Below, in pieces: positions 50,143-59,563 of a stretch of 64,000 nt of DNA. The notes below the pieces were generated by a model. That model did not search any database. It had not been told where the DNA came from and saw nothing but the letters and a program-made list of their open reading frames with translations. The position numbers were made by a program, and so were the translations under genes. This stretch comes from Pseudomonadota bacterium (lineage in GTDB: Bacteria > Pseudomonadota > Alphaproteobacteria > Micavibrionales > UBA1664): positions 62,001-126,000 of the forward strand of contig RFNZ01000001.1 in the NCBI GenBank assembly GCA_009926935.1, written 5' to 3'. Within the stretch, counting starts at the first letter, position 1. Each line of letters opens with the position of its first letter.

Positions 50143-51209
50143 ACTGTGCACACGCCTCAACCCAGCCCCACTTAGTCTCCCGCCCCGCTATCGGCGCAGG
50201 TACTTTTTTCGATGGCGTTGAAAGCGATGAGCTATGGGAGAACCTTGTCGACTCGAACAAGTTTGTTACAAAAGTCAAAAGGACAGCGCTTAAGCCACTT
50301 TTTGACTATGCGCGCACCAATACGACGGCTGACCATTATCTTAGTTCGCCAACCTATTTTCTCATGACTGGACGCAAAGGTCTTTGGATATACGAGCGCG
50401 GCGATAGCAAAGTTGCTTTCGGATGGCATCCGAATGTGGATGGGAAAATTATTTTCTTCCCTCCTAGCGGCCCCCAAGGGCTTGATCTTATTGCGGATAT
50501 ACTTAATCTTGACGTGAAACCCTCGGGTGGTTTTGAGATTGTGCGTGTCCCTGAGGAACAAGCTCCTCAAATTGCTGCCGCACTTGCTAAACGCGTTCCT
50601 AGCCTTGGCTTTAATCCGACAGTAGAACATATGTTGGACTGGACTTTTCCTGTTCATACGATGTCAGTTGAGCGCCTCGCCAATCCTGAAGGTGGCGAAA
50701 TGCGTGACTTCAGAAAAAATCTTAATCGTGCGCATCAGCATGGGCTCGTTATTGAACGCCTTGACCCGATTGCACATAAAAAAGAAATAGAAATTCTGAC
50801 ATATCTTTGGGCGAAATCACGCCATAATTTCCCGATTCGTAATCGTGAGCTTTTGGCAGAGCCGAGCCGTTTTGTCTTTGATCTCATGCGCCTGCCTAAA
50901 GTCAAAATCGATGGCATCATGGTTTTTACAAAAGACGGAGAACCGGTAGGTTTTAATATCTGGGAGATGCCCATGAACGGCAGCCAGATTGTTAACGGCG
51001 TTACCAATGTGGCCAATACAACAGAATACAAGGGCATTAGTGAGCTCTTGTTCCATGAGCAGGCTAAAATCCTGAGAGCACAAGGCGTTCAAGGGATATG
51101 CCTCGGTGGTTCTGAATCGGCCTCGTTAAATGAATTTAAATTAAAAATGAAGCCTATACAGAGCGCGTCTTTACGCACGATTCATGTTCTCCCTGCCTGC
51201 TGCATGTAA
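50139..51209 (+). CDS. DUF2156/FemAB-like (GNAT-fold) protein
   Basis: MRDFRKNLNRAHQHGLVIERLDP...; GGSESASLNEFKLKMKPIQSASLRTIHV; ATGA overlap with upstream stop. Confidence 0.65.
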   Translation: MNCAHASTQPHLVSRPAIGAGTFFDGVESDELWENLVDSNKFVTKVKRTALKPLFDYARTNTTADHYLSSPTYFLMTGRKGLWIYERGDSKVAFGWHPNVDGKIIFFPPSGPQGLDLIADILNLDVKPSGGFEIVRVPEEQAPQIAAALAKRVPSLGFNPTVEHMLDWTFPVHTMSVERLANPEGGEMRDFRKNLNRAHQHGLVIERLDPIAHKKEIEILTYLWAKSRHNFPIRNRELLAEPSRFVFDLMRLPKVKIDGIMVFTKDGEPVGFNIWEMPMNGSQIVNGVTNVANTTEYKGISELLFHEQAKILRAQGVQGICLGGSESASLNEFKLKMKPIQSASLRTIHVLPACCM

Positions 51210-51265
51210 TCATAATCCGTAATCTTTAGCTTGTTTTGCCAGTGCTTTGACTTATCCTTAGCGAT

Positions 51266-53254
51266 ATGATTAACGCACCTGACTTTTCCAAATACCAGAA
51301 TTACGATTACATCAAAGGCGTAGAGGATGCGATTGCGCTTGCGCGCGGGCGTGTTTCGGCCCTCAAGGCTTCGGGCCGCGCGGATTTTTCGGTCATCACC
51401 GAGCTTGAAACGTGCGACGAGGAACTTTCCGCCATTCTTGAAATCTTTTACGGCCTCCTTGGCACCGATACGACGGACGCACTTCAGGATCTTGCACAAA
51501 AACTTGGGCCCATCTCGGCCGCGTTTTCATCAGAAATATCGCAGGACGAAGACCTGTTTAAGCTTGTTGACGATATCTGGAACAAGCGCGACCAACTAAA
51601 CTTGACGAAGGCGCAATACGCCACGCTTGAAAAACACTGGAAAGGTTTTGTACGCAACGGCGCGCTTTTGGATATGAAGGGCAAAGCCCGCCTTAAAGAC
51701 ATCGACGCCGAACTTTCGAAGCTAAGCCCCAAATATTCGGACAATTATCTGAAATCGACCAAAGCCTTCAATATGCTGATTTCGGACGAGGCGGAGCTTG
51801 CGGGCCTGCCGGAGAGCGCCGTTGCCGCCGCCCGCGAAGATGCGGACGCCCGTGGCCACAAGGCGGGCTGGCTGTTTACACTCGACTACCCTTCCTACGG
51901 GCCGTTTATGACGTATGCCGATAACCGTGCCGCGCGCGAAAAAATGTGGCGTGCTTTTTCGGCCCGCGCGTTTGGCGATGCCCATGATAACTGCGAGACA
52001 ACGTTGCAGATTGTAAGGTTACGCCACGAGCGCGCAAACGTACTAGGCTACAAAACCCATGCCGATTTTGTACTGGAACGCCGCATGGCGGAGACTCCTG
52101 CCCGCGTCATGGCCTTTTTGGAGCGGCTTAAAACCGTGGGCCGCAAAAAGGCGCAGACCGAGCTTGAAGAGTTGAAGGCGTTTGCAGGCATTGACCTCAA
52201 ACCATGGGATATCGGGTATTACAGCGAGAAACTGAAGCAGAAGAAATACGCATTTGATTCAGAACAGCTTCGCCCGTACTTCCCTGTACAAGCCGTGCTT
52301 GAGGGCTGTTTCAAGCACTGTGAAAAACTGTTTGGCCTGACCTTCCGCGAAGCCAAGGGCTACCCGGTATACCACCCTGAAGTGCAGACCTTTGAAGTGG
52401 TCGATACCGTGAGAGGTACGCCTCTTGGCCTTTTGTATGCGGACTTTTTCCCCCGTGACGGCAAACGTTCGGGCGCGTGGCAAGGCACCTTCAGGGAACG
52501 GCGCATCATGCGCGACGGTACGACGGGGTTGCCGCTTTCGTCCATCGTGTGCAATTTTACGAAGCCTACCAAAGACAAACCCTCGCTGCTGACATTCGAT
52601 GAAGTCGAGACACTGTTCCATGAAATGGGGCATGCCCTCCATACGCTTTTGACGGATATCGATTATCCGTCTGTTTCCGGCACATCCGTTTATTGGGATT
52701 TTGTGGAGCTGCCGAGCCAAGTCATGGAAAACTGGCTTACCGAAAAAGAGACACTGGATCTGTTTGCGCGCCATTACCAAACAGGCGAGACGATACCGCA
52801 GCATCTGATTGATGCGCTGAAAGCATCGCAGAACTTTATGGCAGGCTGGACACTGCTGCGGCAAGTGCAGCTTGGCACGCTGGACATGGCATGGCACATG
52901 ACGGACCCGGCAAAAATCAACGACGTGCTTGCCTTTGAGCGTAGTGTGCTCGACCCCATTGCGCTCATGCCTTACGAGGCGGGCTGCATTTCAACCAGTT
53001 TTGGACACCTGTTCTCGGGCGGGTATTCTGCTGGTTACTACAGCTACCAGTGGGCGGAGGTACTGGACGCCGATGCCTTTGCGCTGTTCAAGCAAAAAGG
53101 GCTTTACGATGCGGCCACGGGCCGTGCGTTCCGTGAACACGTGCTTTCCAAAGGCGGATCCGAGCCGCCGATGGAGCTTTACAAACGTTTTCGCGGGGCG
53201 GAGCCAGACCCAGATGCTTCATTGCGCAAAAAAGGTCTCCTTGAAGCGGCCTAA
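51266..53254 (+). CDS. M3 family oligopeptidase
   Basis: HEMGHALHTLLTD zinc motif; M3 C-terminal FGHLFSGGYSAGYYSYQWAEVLDADAF. Confidence 0.95.
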   Translation: MINAPDFSKYQNYDYIKGVEDAIALARGRVSALKASGRADFSVITELETCDEELSAILEIFYGLLGTDTTDALQDLAQKLGPISAAFSSEISQDEDLFKLVDDIWNKRDQLNLTKAQYATLEKHWKGFVRNGALLDMKGKARLKDIDAELSKLSPKYSDNYLKSTKAFNMLISDEAELAGLPESAVAAAREDADARGHKAGWLFTLDYPSYGPFMTYADNRAAREKMWRAFSARAFGDAHDNCETTLQIVRLRHERANVLGYKTHADFVLERRMAETPARVMAFLERLKTVGRKKAQTELEELKAFAGIDLKPWDIGYYSEKLKQKKYAFDSEQLRPYFPVQAVLEGCFKHCEKLFGLTFREAKGYPVYHPEVQTFEVVDTVRGTPLGLLYADFFPRDGKRSGAWQGTFRERRIMRDGTTGLPLSSIVCNFTKPTKDKPSLLTFDEVETLFHEMGHALHTLLTDIDYPSVSGTSVYWDFVELPSQVMENWLTEKETLDLFARHYQTGETIPQHLIDALKASQNFMAGWTLLRQVQLGTLDMAWHMTDPAKINDVLAFERSVLDPIALMPYEAGCISTSFGHLFSGGYSAGYYSYQWAEVLDADAFALFKQKGLYDAATGRAFREHVLSKGGSEPPMELYKRFRGAEPDPDASLRKKGLLEAA

Positions 53255-53275
53255 ATAAGGTGCTTCAATAACCCT

Positions 53276-53656
53276 ATGACACTCGCAACTGACCTTGACG
53301 GCACTTACACCGTTACATCGCTGACGTCCTATGATGGCCCGCTGCAAAAGCAGAGTGACGGGATTACGACCATTGCCGGCGGCAAGACCCACCGCATCGA
53401 TGAAGTTGGTTGCGAGTGGAACAGCACGTTTACTTGGGTTGCGGACGGGCAAGTAAAAATGACATCCGTTGCGGACCCGAAAAACGCACGCAAAGACTTT
53501 TTACTGGTCGGGCCCAACGGCTTACCCACGGCTGAACCGCAAACATACGAAACCATTCTGACCGTTAAACGCAAAGAAGAAAAAGTGCAGATGACGGGCA
53601 CGATCAGCTATGGCCGCGAAACCATCTTTTTGACAATGCGGAAAATACAGGCATGA
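53276..53656 (+). CDS. Hypothetical protein, tandem paralog 1
   Basis: MTLATDLDGTYTV...GCEWNSTFTW..QVKMTSV; paralogous to next ORF. Confidence 0.7.
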   Translation: MTLATDLDGTYTVTSLTSYDGPLQKQSDGITTIAGGKTHRIDEVGCEWNSTFTWVADGQVKMTSVADPKNARKDFLLVGPNGLPTAEPQTYETILTVKRKEEKVQMTGTISYGRETIFLTMRKIQA

Positions 53657-54033
53657 CACTCGCAACTGATCTTGACGGTAAATATACCGTGCTCTCTCAG
53701 GCCGATAACGACCATTACCGCCCAAAAGACAGCGATGGCTTTACCATTATCAAAGGCGGCAAGACATCACGCATCGATGGAGCCGGCTGCGAATGGAACA
53801 GCACGTTTACATGGCTGAACGAAAGCCAAGTCAAAATGACATCTGTCGTTGACCCTCAATATGCGAACGGGGATTTCAAGCTGATCAACTCTCAGGGTTA
53901 TGCGACAAAAGAGCCTCAGACATACGAGACGACACTCAGCGTGAAGATGGAAAACGGTCTGCCCGTGCTTTCCGGCGTCATTGACCTTGGACCTGAGAAA
54001 GTCACGATCATCATGCGCAAGGCAAAATCCTAA
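53653..54033 (+). CDS. Hypothetical protein, tandem paralog 2
   Basis: MTLATDLDGKYTV...GCEWNSTFTW..QVKMTSV; ATGA overlap with paralog 1. Confidence 0.7.
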   Translation: MTLATDLDGKYTVLSQADNDHYRPKDSDGFTIIKGGKTSRIDGAGCEWNSTFTWLNESQVKMTSVVDPQYANGDFKLINSQGYATKEPQTYETTLSVKMENGLPVLSGVIDLGPEKVTIIMRKAKS

Positions 54034-54923
54034 AATAATTCCTGCACCACACCGCGCGCAGAACTGCCGCCGTATGTCTCGATCGTACCCAAGGAACTGT
54101 GCAGGATTTTTGTGTAGTAGCGGTTGATGCGGCTTATCTGATCGGATGTCAGCATGCCGTAAGCCGTATCGGACATGACGAGCATCGCCTGATCATCGTA
54201 GCCTCTTATTTCAACGGAGTTGCCGCAGAAATTGCGGATTTGCGCGTTATCGAGGGTTATGACCTCACGCGTGCGGGAGAGTGATTTTAAAACACGGTCA
54301 CGATCAGCTTCAACGATCATGCCTGCGCCAACGCCGCATACCTCGGTGCCGATCCAGATGACGAGATCCGTGTGATAAACTGGTTTGCCCTCGTGGTCGA
54401 CGGTTTCAAAAATGACAGGCTCGTAACCCGTTTTCATGCACCAGTCGAGAACAAGGCGCTCATCCGTACGGCGCGATTTACCGGCATATACCACGCGGTT
54501 TACACGGTCGAGCACCATCGAGCCCGTGGCTTCCAACGCGCGGTCCTCCAACTCGCAGTGAACGAACTCATCGCGCAGATTGTAGAATTTGCGGAAGAAG
54601 GAGACGAGATCATCCGTCCTTTCGCGGCGACGATTTGCCGCCATCATCGGATATAAAAATGCCGTGCCGTCATCATGCGTTGAAAACCAGTTGGGAAAAA
54701 TGGCGTCCGGACAGCCTTTAGCGCCCAGAAGCGTTGTAACCGTTGCCCCTGCCTCGACCAGCATATCGCGGAAGGCACGGAATTCCGAGAGGGCGCGAGT
54801 ATTGACCGTATCAGAGCTCTCACGCGCATTTACCTGAAAATCATTTGTCTCTGCGGTCTCGGGATTAAATGCAAAAACCGAGGGCTCAATCACAACAAGA
54901 TGGCGGGTAGACTGGCGTGACAT
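54030..54923 (-). CDS. ctlX: Arginine deiminase-related protein, CtlX-like
   Basis: FGFN-type start (AFNPETAETNDFQ); PDAIFPNWFSTHDDGTAFLYPM. Confidence 0.88.
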   Translation of the reverse strand: MSRQSTRHLVVIEPSVFAFNPETAETNDFQVNARESSDTVNTRALSEFRAFRDMLVEAGATVTTLLGAKGCPDAIFPNWFSTHDDGTAFLYPMMAANRRRERTDDLVSFFRKFYNLRDEFVHCELEDRALEATGSMVLDRVNRVVYAGKSRRTDERLVLDWCMKTGYEPVIFETVDHEGKPVYHTDLVIWIGTEVCGVGAGMIVEADRDRVLKSLSRTREVITLDNAQIRNFCGNSVEIRGYDDQAMLVMSDTAYGMLTSDQISRINRYYTKILHSSLGTIETYGGSSARGVVQELF

Positions 54924-54925
54924 GA

Positions 54926-56335
54926 TTACCTTTCAGCTCGTTTCTTTTTGGCTTTCACAGCATACGGATTCTTTTGAACGGGTCCATCCTCCGGCACGGG
55001 CAGCCCGAACTCGGGCATGATTTCCGCCTGTCTTTTGCCGAGATCGGCCACAGAAAAGCCCTCGATCATCTCGTTGAACAGCTTGTACCAATTGATTTTG
55101 GCCTGAAGGTGGATAAAGACCGAGCCGAGCCCCAGAGCCGCCCTATCCATAAACACGAATTCGCGCGGCACCGTAACGCCGCCTAGCTCGCGCAGGCGCA
55201 CATGGACGCTTTGCGCGGTATCACGCCCGTAGACCGACCCGTTGGCCTCGCCGATGACCCGAATTTTATCATCCATGATGGGACCGTACAGAAAGCGTGC
55301 CCATGTGTTGAGCACGGCGATCATCTCTTTTGAAAGATTGTTGAAGCCCCATGTCTCGTATGCGTGTACGGCCAGCGCCATGTCGTTTTTCATGAGCGCG
55401 TGATAAAGATCGATCACGCCGCCGACAAAAGATGGCCTGAATATTCGTACACAGCCGAAATCGAGAAGGTTGATCCCGTCATCGGGCCGGACGGAGTAAT
55501 TGCCCAAATGCGGATCACCGTGAATGGTGCCGTAGCCGTAAAGCGGCGTGTACCATGCTTTGAATAGCGACATGGCAATACGATTGCGCTGCTCGACCGA
55601 CGCCTCTTTAAAATCGAGAATGGGTTTGCCATCGAGCCATGTGCTGGTAAGCAGCCTTTCGGTCGACAGAGACTCGATTACTTCGGGAACCTTTACAGAT
55701 TTCTCTTTTGCCAGCATTGCGGCATAAAGCTTCCCGCGGCGGGCTTCGAGTTTGTAGTCCAGTTCCTCGCGCAGTCTTTCCGAAAGTTCCTCATGGATGT
55801 GCTTTGTGGAAATGGCGCTATCCACTTTTTCGTAGAGCGAAAACACCAGCTTAAGCTGTGCCAAGTCCGCCTCGATCGCCGAAGCCATGTCGGGGTATTG
55901 CAGCTTGCAGGCCACGATACGGCCATCGTGCAACGTGGCTTTATGGACCTGCCCCAATGATGCGGCTGCCGCCGCCTCCTGCCCGAAGGATTTGAATTTT
56001 TTTTCCCAATCCGCGCCGAGCTCGCTGCGCATGCGGCGTTTGACAAAAGACCACCCCATAGGCGGGGCGTTGGACTGAAGCTCACGCAGGGCGTTTGCGT
56101 ACTCGGGCGGCAGTGCCTCGGGGATTGTTGCCAGTATCTGGCCGACTTTCATGATCGGACCCTTGAGGTTACCAAGGGCCACCAGAAGCTGCTGCGCGTG
56201 GGCATCGCGGTCGATGGCGATGCCTAAAAAGCGTTCGCCCGCCAGTTTTGCGGCAAGGCCCGCCATTGCGGTTGATACCTTTGTGTACCTGCTCAAACGG
56301 CTGCCCAAACGGCTTTCGTCGCTGTTCTTCTGCAT
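54926..56335 (-). CDS. ABC1/UbiB (AarF) family atypical kinase
   Basis: MKVGQILATIPEALPPEYANALRELQSNAPPM; IHGDPHLGNYSVRPDDGINLLDFGCVR. Confidence 0.93.
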   Translation of the reverse strand: MQKNSDESRLGSRLSRYTKVSTAMAGLAAKLAGERFLGIAIDRDAHAQQLLVALGNLKGPIMKVGQILATIPEALPPEYANALRELQSNAPPMGWSFVKRRMRSELGADWEKKFKSFGQEAAAAASLGQVHKATLHDGRIVACKLQYPDMASAIEADLAQLKLVFSLYEKVDSAISTKHIHEELSERLREELDYKLEARRGKLYAAMLAKEKSVKVPEVIESLSTERLLTSTWLDGKPILDFKEASVEQRNRIAMSLFKAWYTPLYGYGTIHGDPHLGNYSVRPDDGINLLDFGCVRIFRPSFVGGVIDLYHALMKNDMALAVHAYETWGFNNLSKEMIAVLNTWARFLYGPIMDDKIRVIGEANGSVYGRDTAQSVHVRLRELGGVTVPREFVFMDRAALGLGSVFIHLQAKINWYKLFNEMIEGFSVADLGKRQAEIMPEFGLPVPEDGPVQKNPYAVKAKKKRAER

Positions 56336-56403
56336 GCTGTCTGTATAACGACTTTGTAGATTTTCGGTAGTGGTTTCTATCTGTTTTGTTATATCGTGAG
56401 TGC

Positions 56404-56982
56404 ATGAACCACCTTAAGGATGCCATAGCCCTTGCGGCCCTTGATGACGCGCCGTTTGACGGCTGGACCATGGCCGCGCTCGGGCGTGCCGCCCAAAACC
56501 TTGGCAAACCTGCCCTTATGGCCGAAGCCCTTTTTCCGGAAGGTATTGCGGATGCAACCCGCCATGTAACCGACATCTTTGACCGCAGACTTATGGCCGA
56601 GCTCAAGGGAATCAAAACGCAGGATCTGCGTGTCCGCGAACGCATTGCCCTTGCCGTCATGACCCGTTTTCAAATAATGACACCGTATAAACCCGGCCTG
56701 CGCGTGGCCCTTGCCGTCTGGACCAACCCTTTTCAGGCACCACGCGCGGCAAAAACCCTTTGGGCCAGTGCCGATAAAATATGGGTATGGGCCGGTGATA
56801 CGGCAACAGACTACAACCATTACACAAAGCGTGCGCTTTTGAGCGGCGTCATGGCATCGGGCCTTTTGTTCTGGCTACAGGACCAATCACCCAAGGGCGC
56901 GGACACTCGCGCTTTTCTTGAAAGGCGCATCGACAGCGTGCTTGCCCTTGGCCGCCTTGTGGGAAGGAGAAAAGCCGCATGA
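56404..56982 (+). CDS. COQ9 family ubiquinone biosynthesis protein
   Basis: FDGWTMAALGRAAQNLG; DYNHYTKRALLSGVMAS. Confidence 0.85.
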   Translation: MNHLKDAIALAALDDAPFDGWTMAALGRAAQNLGKPALMAEALFPEGIADATRHVTDIFDRRLMAELKGIKTQDLRVRERIALAVMTRFQIMTPYKPGLRVALAVWTNPFQAPRAAKTLWASADKIWVWAGDTATDYNHYTKRALLSGVMASGLLFWLQDQSPKGADTRAFLERRIDSVLALGRLVGRRKAA

Positions 56983-57581
56983 AAATTTTTGTTATGGCCT
57001 TTGCTTTCATGTGTTTTTTTCTGCCATCCGCACGCGCCGCCGAAGACCTGATGGCCATCTATAAAACGTATGACGGCGATACGCATGTCACCCTCGATAA
57101 AGCCCACCGCAGCCATGCAGAACTTGCCGAATGGATTTCGGATGCGGCGGCCGGGGTACTTGCATTTACGCCGGGAAAAACATCGGAAAAACTGCTGGAG
57201 ATCCGCCCGCTTTTCAGTGAAAGCGGATACAAGGCCTATATCGATTTCATGACCTCGATGGGGCTTGCGCCTGCCATTGAAAACAAAACACTTTCGATGA
57301 TGGGGATTGTGGATAGCGCGCCGCTTTTGATTGCGCAGGGTGCCTCAACCGGACGCTATGCATGGGCGTATGAAGTGCCCGTGGTTTTATCGATCAACGG
57401 GAAGCCTGGAGAAGCGCCCGTGACAAGATCGGTTACGCTGCGCATACAGTTTGGGCGCTCGGCCAAAGGTGTGCCTCCGCACGGCGTTTTGATAGAGAAC
57501 TGGCAAATGCTGACCGAAGCCCCACCCGCCGCCGCGAACGCGCCGCAAGAGAGCGGTGGACAACCTGTTCTCATCCCTTGA
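56979..57581 (+). CDS. DotI/IcmL-like secreted protein
   Basis: Signal peptide; LAEWISDAAAGVLAFTPG...FSESGYKAYIDFMTSMGL...GRYAWAYEVPVVL; resembles DotI/IcmL periplasmic domain. Confidence 0.6.
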   Translation: MKIFVMAFAFMCFFLPSARAAEDLMAIYKTYDGDTHVTLDKAHRSHAELAEWISDAAAGVLAFTPGKTSEKLLEIRPLFSESGYKAYIDFMTSMGLAPAIENKTLSMMGIVDSAPLLIAQGASTGRYAWAYEVPVVLSINGKPGEAPVTRSVTLRIQFGRSAKGVPPHGVLIENWQMLTEAPPAAANAPQESGGQPVLIP

Positions 57582-57636
57582 ATGGTTTGAGGGCCTTCAG
57601 GTAGCTTCCTGACATCCAAACATTGTCGGAGAGAAC

Positions 57637-57924
57637 ATGCCACAGTCAAACGCGGTGAAGGTCGAAGTGTCCAATGATACAGGTAAAGATACGGGTGGCG
57701 TTGCCGCCTCGCGCCTGAAGTCCCTCATTGAACGCATTGAAAAGCTTGAGGAAGAAAAAACAGCCATTGCCGCTGACATCAAGGATGTTTTTGCCGAGGC
57801 CAAAGGCACCGGCTTTGATGTCAAAACCATGCGTAAAATCATACGGTTACGCAAGATGGATGAGAACAAGCTGGCAGAAGAAGATGCGCTGTTAGAAACA
57901 TACCGCGCTGCCGTAGGCGTTTAG
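57637..57924 (+). CDS. gapR: DUF2312 nucleoid-associated protein GapR
   Basis: RLKSLIERIEKLEEEKTAIAADIKDVFAEAKGTGFDVKTMRKIIRLRKMD. Confidence 0.95.
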   Translation: MPQSNAVKVEVSNDTGKDTGGVAASRLKSLIERIEKLEEEKTAIAADIKDVFAEAKGTGFDVKTMRKIIRLRKMDENKLAEEDALLETYRAAVGV

Positions 57925-57925
57925 C

Positions 57926-58064
57926 TTCTGTTGACATTCTGCCCATAATGGCCTGCAAAGCGGGTATTTCTGCGCTTCCGCTTCTCAAATATCCGGACAT
58001 ATTCTGCGAGGCGGTTCTCGAAATACCGGCTTTTCGGCTCATTCTGGTTTGAATGTCAACAGAA
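57926..58064. repeat. 139-bp imperfect palindrome
   Basis: Outer arms ttctgttgacattc / gaatgtcaacagaa; symmetric centre tccgga at 57992-57997. Confidence 0.85.
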
Positions 58065-58111
58065 CCCAGAGTCAGCGCCCATTAATCTTATTTTCATAGT
58101 TTTCGACTATC

Positions 58112-58654
58112 GTGCGAGGTGAGAGACCTCGCATGAAACAGGAATTTGCCATATCCCAATCAAAAGCAGCTGCCCGCGGCACCCTCCGCGAGAGCCTCGG
58201 CGCTGTTTCGGCTGCGTTATCGGCTGTGCCTGATAACGTCATACGCATGCCCAGCACGGCAGCCGGTGCTTTTTTGCTGATTGACCCTGTTCTATCGACC
58301 ATTCATCGCCAGCTTTTGGATGCCCGCGCGCATTACGCCTCGCTTGTGGCGCTGCTTGGACCTTCGGACCCCATGATCGAGGCGCTTGATGTGCAAGTCG
58401 CCGCCCTTGAAGAAGCCTACGCCCTGCGCATGGCCGCCCTTAAAAAGCGCCGCGAGGAAGGCCGCAAAAACAAAACACGCACTAAGCGCGATACAGTTTC
58501 AAAAGTGGTTGTACAAAATCTGTCCGAAGTCCGCGGACAGAAGGGTGAGCCAAAACGCCGTAACGATACCCTGTGGTTATGGGTGCTCATTGCCGTGATG
58601 CTGGCAAACCAAGCAGCCATGAGAAAAAGCGGACCCAGACTTGATGCGGCCTGA
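58112..58654 (+). CDS. Hypothetical protein with C-terminal TM segment
   Basis: Charged central region and C-terminal LWLWVLIAVMLANQAAM; true start probably ATG ~58133. Confidence 0.55.
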   Translation: MRGERPRMKQEFAISQSKAAARGTLRESLGAVSAALSAVPDNVIRMPSTAAGAFLLIDPVLSTIHRQLLDARAHYASLVALLGPSDPMIEALDVQVAALEEAYALRMAALKKRREEGRKNKTRTKRDTVSKVVVQNLSEVRGQKGEPKRRNDTLWLWVLIAVMLANQAAMRKSGPRLDAA

Positions 58655-58726
58655 AAAACGCTGAGAGATCTGAATATCTTGGGCAGTTTTATACGGCGAA
58701 CCGGTATCCACTTCGCCTAAACGGCC

Positions 58727-59488
58727 CTAGAAAGACTTGACGGGTGCCTGATAAGCGGCGTTGACCGCGAACTCAGCCCCGTCAGCGTTTTTCTCGACCA
58801 TTGATTGCCAATCTTCCGGTGTTACGCCCGCCGCTTCCATCATGGCCATTTCGAGCGAAGCCGCATCGATGTCAGCCACAGCCACAACCTTGATTGCCTT
58901 GCTGGTGCGAACCGATTTCATGGCATCGCGCAGTTTGACCGTGGCATCTGCCCAATCTTCGGCGGTTTCAACGGCCACGCCTTTTGGCGCATCGACCGCG
59001 GCTGAGATCATGAGCAGCATCGGGGCTTCCGCCTTGACGGCGGCAGCTGATACAGCGCGTACGTTTTTCCAGTCAGCGGCGCTTTCGACATGCATCGTCG
59101 CTATAATCATGCGGTTTTTCTGCATCGCGCTTTCGATATCCTCAGCGGTTGCGGCAACTACATTGGCCGGAAGCATTTTCCCCAACTGGACTGAAAGGAT
59201 ATCCGCAAGCGATGTGCCTGATGCGCGCATCCATGCGTAAGGCTGGAAGCCGCTTACCATCACCGTATCTTTTGTATTCATCATGTCGGCGACCATCGCT
59301 GCCATCGCGTTTTGGACCGGTGGTGCCGAGCGCCATTGCAGGATACCCGTATCCATGCGGGCGAGAGATTCCTCAACCGCATTGATGTCCATCCATGATG
59401 CCGTAACTGTTTTTGCCGTCTTCGCATCGACGATTGCTTTTTGCTGATCGATCTTTGCTACACGCTTTAGCGCTGATGTGGTGCCCAT
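58727..59488 (-). CDS. Hypothetical Ala/Met-rich protein
   Basis: 253-aa ORF, no family recognised. Confidence 0.65.
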   Translation of the reverse strand: MGTTSALKRVAKIDQQKAIVDAKTAKTVTASWMDINAVEESLARMDTGILQWRSAPPVQNAMAAMVADMMNTKDTVMVSGFQPYAWMRASGTSLADILSVQLGKMLPANVVAATAEDIESAMQKNRMIIATMHVESAADWKNVRAVSAAAVKAEAPMLLMISAAVDAPKGVAVETAEDWADATVKLRDAMKSVRTSKAIKVVAVADIDAASLEMAMMEAAGVTPEDWQSMVEKNADGAEFAVNAAYQAPVKSF

Positions 59489-59563
59489 AACGAATCATCC
59501 CCCGTAAAATTCAACTCAGTAACGCTATCACGCTAAATTTAGATTTCGCAAATTTTCATGTTC

